Assembly (NCBI GenBank): GCA_013285855.1
Contig: JABDGW010000001.1
Location: 6,424-70,423, forward strand
Source: Bacteroidota bacterium
Lineage (GTDB): Bacteria; Bacteroidota; Bacteroidia; Chitinophagales; Chitinophagaceae
DNA length: 64,000 nt
Direction of reading: 5' to 3'
Shown here: piece by piece, positions 30,380 to 38,570 of the stretch
Numbering within the stretch: position 1 is the stretch's first letter
Layout: each line of letters starts with the position of its first letter
The notes under the pieces: model-generated
The model's input: the letters and a program-made list of their open reading frames with translations, nothing else
Database searches by the model: none
What the model was told of the DNA's origin: nothing
Position numbers and translations under genes: made by a program

Positions 30380-31039
30380 GTGCGTATGAAGTTTTATAAC
30401 CTGATAATCAAGTATCGTTTCTGGCTAAGCATATTCGCCATTGTTCTTGGTGTAATATTAAATTTAACAGTATCTGGCTTCTGGCCTGTGTTCCCATTAT
30501 ATTTTGTTGGATTAATCGGGTTGCTCAGCCATTTTTTTATTGGCCCAATGCGTCTTTTGCAGGAACCGATGGAAAACGGTAATACAGATGAAGTGGAAAA
30601 AATCCTCGACAGCATCTGGTTTCCTAATTTATTATACAAACCAATCCGCTCAACATATTATACTGTAAAAGGCAATATGGCTATGATGAAGCAGGATTTT
30701 GATACAGCTGAAAAACATTTAAAGAAAAGTGCATCCCTGGGTTCTCCTATGCCTGAAGCTGAAGGTTCAAACAAACTGCAGTTAGGAATGATGGCTATGC
30801 AAAAAGGTGATATGAGAGGTGCAGAAGGTTATATGCGTGCCGCTATACGTGCTGGTGTTCCTGATAAAGAAAGCGAAGCAATTGCTTATTTAAGCATGTG
30901 CCAGATATTTATGAACAAGCGCGAATTTAGGGCGGCAAAAGATTTTTTCCGTAAAGCAAAAGCCTGCAAGCCAAAAACAAAACAGGTACTTGACCAGATT
31001 AAAGAAATTGAAAAATATATTTCAAGAGTGCCCGGTTAA
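30380..31039 (+). CDS. TPR-like membrane protein of unknown function
   Basis: Two N-terminal transmembrane segments, then repeats such as AEKHLKKSASLGSPMPEAEGSNKLQLGMMAMQKGD. Confidence 0.6.
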   Translation: MRMKFYNLIIKYRFWLSIFAIVLGVILNLTVSGFWPVFPLYFVGLIGLLSHFFIGPMRLLQEPMENGNTDEVEKILDSIWFPNLLYKPIRSTYYTVKGNMAMMKQDFDTAEKHLKKSASLGSPMPEAEGSNKLQLGMMAMQKGDMRGAEGYMRAAIRAGVPDKESEAIAYLSMCQIFMNKREFRAAKDFFRKAKACKPKTKQVLDQIKEIEKYISRVPG

Positions 31040-31131
31040 ACCGGCTTCGTAAATAACCCTTTTATTGTCGCTTTTTGCATTGTTTGTTTTTTATGATTAA
31101 GATAGCTTTGTTCTAATCATAAAAAAATAAT

Positions 31132-31617
31132 ATGGCAAACATCACACAAAAAATTACACCATTTCTTTGGTTTGATAAAGAGGCAGAAGAAGCCGCAAAC
31201 TTTTACACTTCTGTATTTAAAGATTCATCAATAAACGGCAGATCGTATTATGGTGAAGGTGCTCCTTTGCCAAAGGGCACATTGCTTACAGTTGGGTTTA
31301 CTTTGAATGGTCAAATATTCACAGCACTGAATGGCGGACCCATGTTTAAATTTACAGAGGCAATTTCTTTTGTAGTGAATTGCGACAGCCAGGAGGAAGT
31401 GAATTATTATTGGGATAAATTGGTAGAAGGCGGTCAGGAATCACAATGTGGCTGGCTGAAAGATAAATTTGGTTTATCATGGCAAATTGTGCCGGTACGC
31501 TTAATGGAATTACTTATGGATAAAAATGAAGGCGTGCGAAATCGTGTTATGAACGCAATGATGAAAATGGTAAAAATTGATCTGCCAACTTTAGAAAGTG
31601 CTGCAGCAGGTAAATAG
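31132..31617 (+). CDS. VOC family protein (PhnB-like)
   Basis: ITPFLWFDKEAEEAANFYTSVFKDS; CGWLKDKFGLSWQIVP. Confidence 0.85.
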   Translation: MANITQKITPFLWFDKEAEEAANFYTSVFKDSSINGRSYYGEGAPLPKGTLLTVGFTLNGQIFTALNGGPMFKFTEAISFVVNCDSQEEVNYYWDKLVEGGQESQCGWLKDKFGLSWQIVPVRLMELLMDKNEGVRNRVMNAMMKMVKIDLPTLESAAAGK

Positions 31618-31703
31618 AAAGTTGTATTGATTGGTTTCAATGTTTCAGCGTTTCACAATTTTAGTTGCCCGTTTTAATTAGCACTTCTCATCATCACATA
31701 AAT

Positions 31704-31740
31704 AAAAAAAACCTCTTCCGCGTATGGAAAAGGTTTTTTT
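31704..31740. terminator. Bidirectional-looking terminator between convergent genes
   Basis: AAAAAAACCTCTTCC-gcgta-TGGAAAAGGTTTTTTT. Confidence 0.7.
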
Positions 31741-31757
31741 ATAAACAGCAACCAATA

Positions 31758-32417
31758 TTAACCGCCCACTGTAAAACTCACTAACGGGCTAAAGCCGCTT
31801 TTACCGGCTGTATTTTGCGCCAGCACCTGCAAGCTTATATTAGTGCCCGCAGGTATTACATTATGCAATGTTTCTCTAAGATGGCCATTTGGAATAACTA
31901 TAACCGGTGCAGCAGGCAATTTAATATAATTCGCGCCTACCGATGCAGCACCCGGCGAGTCTAAAAAAATAAGCCAGCAATAACTGTCCGCACCATTTAC
32001 CTTGGCTGTTTCAATAGTTAATGCTGCCGCAGTGCCTGTAATTTTTGCTGCATTGGGTGTTTGCGGCACTACAGGTGTAGTGTTGGTATCACTTGTTGGT
32101 ATAAAAGCGGCTAACTGAATAATGCTTCTGTTGCCCCTTGCCACGCTGTTTACATAATCCGCTTCATTATGCAGCAGCATATCAAGAGTAGTGTCCGCAT
32201 CATCCAGTTCGGTTTTAGCCAGCGGCCCGTTCATGCGGTTGGCGTAAGCCATTTCCACACGGTTTGCCGCCTCGTCAAGATCACTTGAGCTTACAGAGGG
32301 TGCAGGAAAAGTTTCAGCATTGTTTGAAATAGCCGCTGCAACGCCATGTTCAAAAGAAGCCATTTCAGTAGGTGATGAATGCGTCCATGAAATACGCACA
32401 ACAATTTGTCTTGGCAT
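31758..32417 (-). CDS. Hypothetical protein with C-terminal Fn3-like segment
   Basis: Intact ORF MPRQIVVRISWTHSSPTEM...; C-terminus GTNISLQVLAQNTAGKSGFSPLVSFTVGG resembles a fibronectin type III strand pattern. Confidence 0.6.
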   Translation of the reverse strand: MPRQIVVRISWTHSSPTEMASFEHGVAAAISNNAETFPAPSVSSSDLDEAANRVEMAYANRMNGPLAKTELDDADTTLDMLLHNEADYVNSVARGNRSIIQLAAFIPTSDTNTTPVVPQTPNAAKITGTAAALTIETAKVNGADSYCWLIFLDSPGAASVGANYIKLPAAPVIVIPNGHLRETLHNVIPAGTNISLQVLAQNTAGKSGFSPLVSFTVGG

Positions 32418-32567
32418 AATTTAAAAATTTAGGTGAATTAATATTGAAAGTTAATAACCCGGCTGCATATTTAAAAACTCATCAGAACTTTTTTACAACC
32501 ATATAAGATAGTATTCAGGATGAATGCTGATATACAGCAGCAGCGTTTATATGGAAAATAATACCGC

Positions 32568-32798
32568 ACAGGTGTTCCGGGGGCTGAAACAGGTGTTCTG
32601 AGGTTGGCAACAGGTGTTCCGCACGCTGGAACAGGTGTTTCGGATGCCGCAACAGGTATTCTGAATTTTGCAACATGTGTTCCGGAGGCTGCAACAGGTG
32701 TTACAGGGTTTGTAATAGTTGTTTTGATGCTTTGAACTGCTATATCAAAGTGTAGAACAGGTGTTCTGCGGTTTGGTACAGGTGTATTGAACTTATTG
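32568..32798. repeat. 21-bp-period tandem array, ~11 units, consensus ACAGGTGTTCnGnnngnTGnA with conserved and variable halves
   Basis: Units counted at 32568, 32589, 32610, 32631, 32652, 32673, 32694, 32715, 32736, 32757 and 32778, each exactly 21 nt; units 8 and 9 degenerate, last partial. Confidence 0.9.
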
Positions 32799-32823
32799 TA
32801 AATAGAAAAGACAAACCCGCGGT

Positions 32824-32892
32824 TTGTAAGTTGCGGCAATACAGCTACAGGTGGCATATTTACGCAATAAAATTTTGTAAGTTGCGGCAATA
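32824..32892. repeat. 18-bp direct repeat TTGTAAGTTGCGGCAATA x2, 51 bp apart
   Basis: Copies at 32824-32841 and 32875-32892. Confidence 0.9.
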
Positions 32893-32897
32893 TTTGA

Positions 32898-34181
32898 GTT
32901 AGCGGTAATTTCTTATGAGAACCTTCTATACAATCATATCAATTTTTATTTCGACTTCATGTTTTTCACAAATGACAACTGATATTGCAATTTCAATTGA
33001 CAGTGGGAAAAACGAGTTTAAATTACAAGCACAAAGTCAAACTCCAGATTATTCTAAAGCTTATAAAATACTTTCAACGCAAGTCAAACAAAATCCAAAG
33101 AACGCAGAATTAAAATACTTTTTAGGCTACACAATTGACAGAATGAATGCTGATGATGGAAAGAGTATGTTTCAAGTAAGAAAAGATATGTCAATCGAAG
33201 CAAGTGAACAATTTGAGGAAGTCAATAGACTTGAACCAATTTATAAAGGAGAACAATACATTCTAGACCCTTATGCGAAAATTACATCAATCTGGGGAAG
33301 TTTAGCAGAAGCATACCTAAACAGAAGTTTGCTTGATTCTGCCAAATGGGCTTTTGAAGAAGGGGAAAGAAGAGGCGGTTTTATTGAACCTATTTTAGAA
33401 TATAATAGACAACTTTTAAACAGCTGTGACACAAATTCGATTCTTATAACTTATGGAGATGATATTACAATTCCAATTTGGTATTTACAAACTATCGAAA
33501 ATTTCAGAAATGATATTACAGTTGTTGATGCGAATTTGATAAATGCAAGTTGGTATCCAAAGTATCTCAAAAACCAGGGAAAATTAAAAATAAGTTTTTC
33601 TGACGCTGAAATAGATACAATTGACTATATACAATGGCAAAGCGAAAACATTGAGATTATTAATCCTAAAGACACAACAAAAAAATTAAGCTGGGAATTT
33701 CGACCCACTTATATGGAAGGATACATTTTAAAAGGTGACAGAATTCTTCTTGATATAATTCAGCAAAACTTTTTTACTCGAGATATTTATTTTAATGCAG
33801 GTTCTGATAGCACTTATAATCTTTTTCTTACTGATTATTTAATTGAGCAAGGACTTGTTAGCAAAATTAGTATGCAACCTTTCAATTATTTAAAAGATGT
33901 TTTTACAATCTCAAATAATTTTGGATTTTACAATATTAAAGACATTAAAGCAGAAGATATACACAAATCGAAAGATGCAATTACTACATTAAATGGTTTT
34001 CGTTCGGCATATTCCAAGACAATTTATTATTTGATTTTGCAAGCCAGAATGGATGAGGCTAAGGAATTATTAAAACAAATGACAGAAAAATTTAGTAAAG
34101 ACAAATTACCTTTTGTATCAGAAGAGCAAGAAAAAAATTATGCTGACTTCTTTAAGCAAGTGGACGAAAACTACCGCTAAC
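32898..34181. mobile_element. Candidate single-gene cassette bounded by inverted repeats
   Basis: GTTAGCGGTAATTTC at 32898-32912, 3 nt from the ATG; GACGAAAACTACCGCTAAC at 34163-34181, containing the stop codon. 10-bp perfect inverted core GTTAGCGGTA/TACCGCTAAC. Confidence 0.45.
32915..34180 (+). CDS. Secreted/periplasmic TPR-type hypothetical protein; middle region resembles C-terminal part of DUF2723 proteins
   Basis: Signal peptide MRTFYTIISIFISTSCFSQ; SILITYGDDITIPIWYLQTIENFRNDITVVDANLINASWYPKYL. Confidence 0.7.
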   Translation: MRTFYTIISIFISTSCFSQMTTDIAISIDSGKNEFKLQAQSQTPDYSKAYKILSTQVKQNPKNAELKYFLGYTIDRMNADDGKSMFQVRKDMSIEASEQFEEVNRLEPIYKGEQYILDPYAKITSIWGSLAEAYLNRSLLDSAKWAFEEGERRGGFIEPILEYNRQLLNSCDTNSILITYGDDITIPIWYLQTIENFRNDITVVDANLINASWYPKYLKNQGKLKISFSDAEIDTIDYIQWQSENIEIINPKDTTKKLSWEFRPTYMEGYILKGDRILLDIIQQNFFTRDIYFNAGSDSTYNLFLTDYLIEQGLVSKISMQPFNYLKDVFTISNNFGFYNIKDIKAEDIHKSKDAITTLNGFRSAYSKTIYYLILQARMDEAKELLKQMTEKFSKDKLPFVSEEQEKNYADFFKQVDENYR

Positions 34182-34255
34182 ATAAGTATTGCTAAAATGC
34201 AGGCTTGACAAGGTTTGCCTCAACTACATTTTTTCAATTAAGCCGTTGTTTCTGT

Positions 34256-34284
34256 CGCAGCGGGGTCTGCAAAGCGACCCTGCG
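34256..34284. repeat. Strong hairpin downstream of cassette gene
   Basis: CGCAGcGGGGTC-tgcaaagc-GACCC-TGCG imperfect inverted repeat. Confidence 0.6.
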
Positions 34285-34372
34285 TTCATTTTACGCGAGG
34301 TCTCATCCTTCAGCACAAGGCAGGCAATGAAGACCTGTATGTTCAATTGCCGACAATGATTGAGACATATAT

Positions 34373-35029
34373 TCAAAGCACCCAACTCAATATTATTTCA
34401 TTAAATATTTTTGAATGAACATTTAAATGAATAATATTTTCTTTTTTAAACACAAACGGCAGTATAAAACTGTCGTTTTGTTTTTGTATGATATTATTGA
34501 GCTGCATGTTTTCTTTGAAATCAATCCCGCCCAAACTATGCCATTTAAAAACTGATTCTTTAGCACTCCATAAAACCGTCAACAGTTTACGGTTGACAGT
34601 TAACAGATTATTACTATCTATGGACTGTGGTTTAAGGGCTATTGACAAATTTCTCCATTCATCCTCATGCACAAACTTATGCGCAATGCGCTCAACTTTT
34701 TCAGATGGAATTTCTATATCAATACCAACTCTGTGTGTTGAACTTACAATGGCTGCTGCATAATTACCACAATGTGAAATTGAAAAATGATATTGTTCAT
34801 TTTGCAGGTAAGGCTTTCTTGTATCTGCAATTAAAATTTCTTCGTAAGGAAAATCAGGAAATAAATATTGCAGCAAATATCTTCCGGCTAAATGCTGCAG
34901 GCGTTTATGCGGATGTGTAATGCTTTGTTGTAACGGAACTGCTGCAAGAAAAAAATTTTCATCTTCTTCTATTTGCCAGATGCCAAATTTAGTGGTTGAA
35001 TTAATTGTATGCTGGTAATATAAAGGCAC
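34373..35029 (-). CDS. 4'-phosphopantetheinyl transferase superfamily protein
   Basis: FSISHCGNYAAAIVSSTHRVGIDIEIPSEKVERIAHKFVHEDE; LWSAKESVFKW. Confidence 0.9.
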   Translation of the reverse strand: MPLYYQHTINSTTKFGIWQIEEDENFFLAAVPLQQSITHPHKRLQHLAGRYLLQYLFPDFPYEEILIADTRKPYLQNEQYHFSISHCGNYAAAIVSSTHRVGIDIEIPSEKVERIAHKFVHEDEWRNLSIALKPQSIDSNNLLTVNRKLLTVLWSAKESVFKWHSLGGIDFKENMQLNNIIQKQNDSFILPFVFKKENIIHLNVHSKIFNEIILSWVL

Positions 35030-35071
35030 AGAAGATTGCAGATTTACGATTGCAGATTTACGATTTAATTA

Positions 35072-35503
35072 CTATCGCAATTCATTCTCTGTATATTTTT
35101 TAAAATTATCCAATATTGCCTGCCAGCCACCTTTCTGCATTTCTATTGGATTTGTGTCTTCAGCTTCAAAAACTTCTGTTATATGTGTGGCGTTACTGCT
35201 GCCTGAAAAAGTGGTGGTTACTTTTCTGCCATCACCAAGCGTGTATTCAATCTTTTTATTTGTCTCTACAGCATCATAAACTCCGCCGAAATCAAAACCA
35301 AAACTTCCATCTTTTGCTTCCATACGAAAACTAAATTTTCCACCAGGTTTAAGATCATTTTCTGCTTTTGGCGTGTGCCAGTCATCAGAGGCTGCATTCC
35401 ATTTTATGATGTGTTCAGGTTTTGTAAAATATTCCCATACTTTTTCAACAGGCGCATTCACCGTGGTATCTATGGTTATGTTTTGTTTGTTATTGTTTTC
35501 CAT
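35072..35503 (-). CDS. SRPBCC/AHSA1 family protein
   Basis: TIDTTVNAPVEKVWEYFTKPEHIIKWNAASDDWHTPKAENDLKPGGKFSFRMEAKDGSFGFDF. Confidence 0.9.
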   Translation of the reverse strand: MENNNKQNITIDTTVNAPVEKVWEYFTKPEHIIKWNAASDDWHTPKAENDLKPGGKFSFRMEAKDGSFGFDFGGVYDAVETNKKIEYTLGDGRKVTTTFSGSSNATHITEVFEAEDTNPIEMQKGGWQAILDNFKKYTENELR

Positions 35504-35646
35504 TTTTTAATTTTTGGTTGATTAATTACAACACAAACATCTGCAATTTATAAACTTGAAATGTTGTTTGAAGACGACAATTTTAAGGTTGAATGCGACT
35601 TTAGATAATTACTATACGCGTAAAAATCCGAAGGAATTTTAAAAAA

Positions 35647-36171
35647 TTACTTCTCTGCTTCCTTCTTACCCTGCCATTCCTTATGGTTGACGATAATTTC
35701 AATCTTCTTGCGGCAGCGTTCTATATCAGCGTGATATTCTTTTATTTTTTCATCGCTTAAAGAATTCAGGATTGCTTTCTCAAAACAACTGATGGCAGCA
35801 TCAAAATTCATATTCAATTCTTCAGTAATTGCAAAGCGATAATATACCCACGACTTTTCTATGGTGGGAATGGCAAGGCAAAGATCAAGATGTTTTTTTA
35901 ACTCATCATAACGTTCCATATCCGTTAATAAAACTGCATAATGAAAATATGGATGCGGGTAATTGGGATCGCTTTTTATAGCTGCACGAAAATGCACTTC
36001 CGCTTTTTTATAATCATCAAACTGCGTTTTGTATATCCAGCCGAGTGAGTTGTGCGTAGGCGCATGCGTGGGCACATCATATAAAATGGTTTCATACTTG
36101 CGTAATGCATCTACATGTGCATTTTTTTTGATGTCTGCTTCCGCTTCTAAAAATAATTCTTCAATGTTCAT
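35647..36171 (-). CDS. Tetratricopeptide repeat protein (start at internal ATG MNIEELF preferred)
   Basis: TPR-like ALRKYETILYDVPTHAPTHNSLGWIYKTQFDDYKKAEVHFRAAIKSDPNYPHPYFHYAVLL. Confidence 0.75.
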   Translation of the reverse strand: MNIEELFLEAEADIKKNAHVDALRKYETILYDVPTHAPTHNSLGWIYKTQFDDYKKAEVHFRAAIKSDPNYPHPYFHYAVLLTDMERYDELKKHLDLCLAIPTIEKSWVYYRFAITEELNMNFDAAISCFEKAILNSLSDEKIKEYHADIERCRKKIEIIVNHKEWQGKKEAEK

Positions 36172-36185
36172 AATATTCAGTTTTA

Positions 36186-36218
36186 AAACCTTGAAGGTTT
36201 CCAAAACCTTCAAGGTTT
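36186..36218. terminator. Perfect 15-bp inverted repeat (palindromic arms), likely transcription-end/processing hairpin
   Basis: AAACCTTGAAGGTTT-CCA-AAACCTTCAAGGTTT. Confidence 0.6.
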
Positions 36219-36220
36219 AT

Positions 36221-37195
36221 TTACCAGCCAAGCAACCAGGCAAATATTAAAGGTGCAACTATAGTTGCATCACTTTCAACAATAAACTTAGGTGTATGAA
36301 TATCTAACTTTCCCCAGGTAATTTTTTCGTTAGGAACGGCACCGGAATAAGAACCATACGATGTTGTGCTGTCACTTATCTGGCAGAAATAACTCCAGAA
36401 CGGAACATCGTGCCATTCAAGATCCTGGTACATCATCGGCACTACACAAATAGGAAAATCCCCTGCAATACCGCCGCCAATCTGAAAAAATCCAACACCT
36501 TTACCTGATGAATTTGCGCGGTACCATTCAGTTAAATACACCATATATTCAATACCGCTTTTTACGGTTGAAGCTTTCAATTCATTTTTTATAACATAAC
36601 TCGCAAAAATATTTCCTGTTGTACTGTCTTCCCAACCGGGAACGATGATAGGAATATTTTTTTCTGCTGCAGCCACTATCCAGCTATCTTTTTTGTCTAT
36701 CTCATAATACTGTTCAAGATCACCGCTTAAAACAGTTTTATATAAAAATTCATGTGGAAAATATCTTTCACCTTTTGCTTCTGCATCTTTCCATTGCTTT
36801 ACCAAATGTTTTTGCAAACGGCGGAATGCTTCTTCTTCGGGTATACATGTATCTGTTACGCGGTTGTAATGATTTTCTAATAAATCCCATTCTTCCTGCG
36901 GTGTAAGATCGCGATAATTGGGAACGCGTTTATAACTGTTATGTGCAACAAGATTCATTACATCTTCTTCCAGGTTTGCGCCGGTACAACTGATGATATC
37001 AATCTTTCCCTGCCGTATCATTTCAGCCAAAGAAATTCCAAGTTCAGCCGTGCTCATAGCACCGGCAATTGTAACCATCATTTTACCGCCTTCAGTTAAA
37101 TGTTGTTCATAACCTTTAGCTGCATCCATCAAAGCAGCTGCATTAAAATGGCGGTAATGGTGTTGTATAAATTGTGAAACGGGACCTTTATTCAT
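36221..37195 (-). CDS. Deoxyhypusine synthase family protein
   Basis: MVTIAGAMSTAELGISLAEMIRQGKIDIISCTGANLEED; GSYSGAVPNEKITWGKL retains the WGK lysine motif. Confidence 0.85.
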   Translation of the reverse strand: MNKGPVSQFIQHHYRHFNAAALMDAAKGYEQHLTEGGKMMVTIAGAMSTAELGISLAEMIRQGKIDIISCTGANLEEDVMNLVAHNSYKRVPNYRDLTPQEEWDLLENHYNRVTDTCIPEEEAFRRLQKHLVKQWKDAEAKGERYFPHEFLYKTVLSGDLEQYYEIDKKDSWIVAAAEKNIPIIVPGWEDSTTGNIFASYVIKNELKASTVKSGIEYMVYLTEWYRANSSGKGVGFFQIGGGIAGDFPICVVPMMYQDLEWHDVPFWSYFCQISDSTTSYGSYSGAVPNEKITWGKLDIHTPKFIVESDATIVAPLIFAWLLGW

Positions 37196-37337
37196 CTTTA
37201 ATTTTTAGAACAGCAAAAATAATTTTTTACAATTAAGAGAAACTGTTAAACAAGATTAGATTTTTAAGCAACTCTTTTTTTAAAATTAGGGTTTACTTAT
37301 ATCCCCGGGGTAAAATTATTTTTCACAAAAAAAATTA

Positions 37338-38468
37338 TTGTATATGAAAACTGTACAAAGGCATAGCTATATGCTTACCTCTTTAATTGTTCTTTCTGCT
37401 TTTATTGCGATCACCGGCTGCCAAAAAACAAATGATGTCAAGGCATTAAACAATCAAAATGTTTCCAATGCGGGAGCCGATGCAACTTCTTTTAGATTAG
37501 GTGAATTTGCACAGGTAAATGTAACTGCAAACAGAAACCAGTATCATGCTTTACATACCAGTGATAATAAACGTTTGCGCAATGCATGGGGTATGTCTGC
37601 CAGCCCCGGCGGAACTTTTTGGATTTCCGCAGCAGACGGTGGTTTAAGTTATGTATATAATAGCCTGGGTGTGCAACCACTATCACCGGTTCGCATCCCT
37701 TCTCATATGCATGGTGTGCCTGGCAACCCTACAGGAAATATTTTTAATGGAACAACGGATTTTGTAATTAGCGGTACAGGTAAGCCGGCAGCATTTCTTT
37801 TTGCCAGTGAGGATGGAACTGTTTCAGGATGGAATGGCGGTACTGCTGCAGTTGTAGTTGCAGATCGTTCGGGCGATGGCGCCGGCTACACAGGTCTTGC
37901 TATCGCAAATGATGGCGGCTCTAATTTTTTATATGTTGCCAATTTTGCAAAACACAGGGTAGATGTGTTTGATAAAGATTTTCAACCTGTCAGCGGAAAA
38001 CTGTTTGAAGATGCAGACATTCCCAGTGCGTATTCTCCATTCAACATTCGCACAATTGATAGCATGTTGTATGTAACCTATGCAGTGGTAGCCTCTGATG
38101 GAGATGATTCAACCGGTGCAGGTTTAGGTTATGTGGATGTATATTGGCCAAATGGATCATTAAGCAAAAGGCTTGCTACACAAGGTACTTTAAATGCACC
38201 CTGGGGCATTACACCAGCATCGCCGGATCTTATAGGTATGAGTGGTGTTCTAGTTGGAAATTTTGGTGATGGCCGTATTAATGTTTATGACTGGGATGGC
38301 AATTACCAGGGCCAGTTGAAGGCAGGAGCAGGAACAATGCCTATCGTAATCGAAGGGCTTTGGGCAATTGATAACACCATTGCAAATACAAGTCCAAGAC
38401 AATTATACTTTACTGCAGGTCCTGCAGATGAAGGAGATGGGTTATTTGGATTTTTGCAAAAGCGCTAG
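37338..38468 (+). CDS. TIGR03118-like lipoprotein (beta-propeller type)
   Basis: Lipobox ITGCQ; LRNAWGMSASPGGTFWISAADGGLSYVYN; LNAPWGITPASPDLIGMSGVLVGNFGDGRINVYD. Confidence 0.7.
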   Translation: MYMKTVQRHSYMLTSLIVLSAFIAITGCQKTNDVKALNNQNVSNAGADATSFRLGEFAQVNVTANRNQYHALHTSDNKRLRNAWGMSASPGGTFWISAADGGLSYVYNSLGVQPLSPVRIPSHMHGVPGNPTGNIFNGTTDFVISGTGKPAAFLFASEDGTVSGWNGGTAAVVVADRSGDGAGYTGLAIANDGGSNFLYVANFAKHRVDVFDKDFQPVSGKLFEDADIPSAYSPFNIRTIDSMLYVTYAVVASDGDDSTGAGLGYVDVYWPNGSLSKRLATQGTLNAPWGITPASPDLIGMSGVLVGNFGDGRINVYDWDGNYQGQLKAGAGTMPIVIEGLWAIDNTIANTSPRQLYFTAGPADEGDGLFGFLQKR

Positions 38469-38494
38469 CAAAGACCGAAAGTCACTAAAGTCTG

Positions 38495-38556
38495 AAAAGT
38501 CCGAAAGCAGGAAATGTACTATATAACAGGAAATTTTTTTTGTCTTTCGGACTTTT
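38495..38556. terminator. Bidirectional terminator-like 13-bp inverted repeat between convergent genes
   Basis: AAAAGTCCGAAAG (38495-38507) / CTTTCGGACTTTT (38544-38556). Confidence 0.55.
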
Positions 38557-38570
38557 GGTCTTTTCCAACT

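Noticed and set aside
32568-32798. CRISPR-like array
   Set aside because: The unit is only 21 nt with a ~10-nt conserved part and ~11-nt variable part, far below CRISPR repeat/spacer sizes. There are no cas genes in the window.
32471-32890. 139-aa minus-strand ORF as a normal protein-coding gene
   Set aside because: TTG start inside the 18-bp repeat, content dominated by the 21-bp array, and no signal peptide or known domain. It is kept only as a possibility under the array finding.
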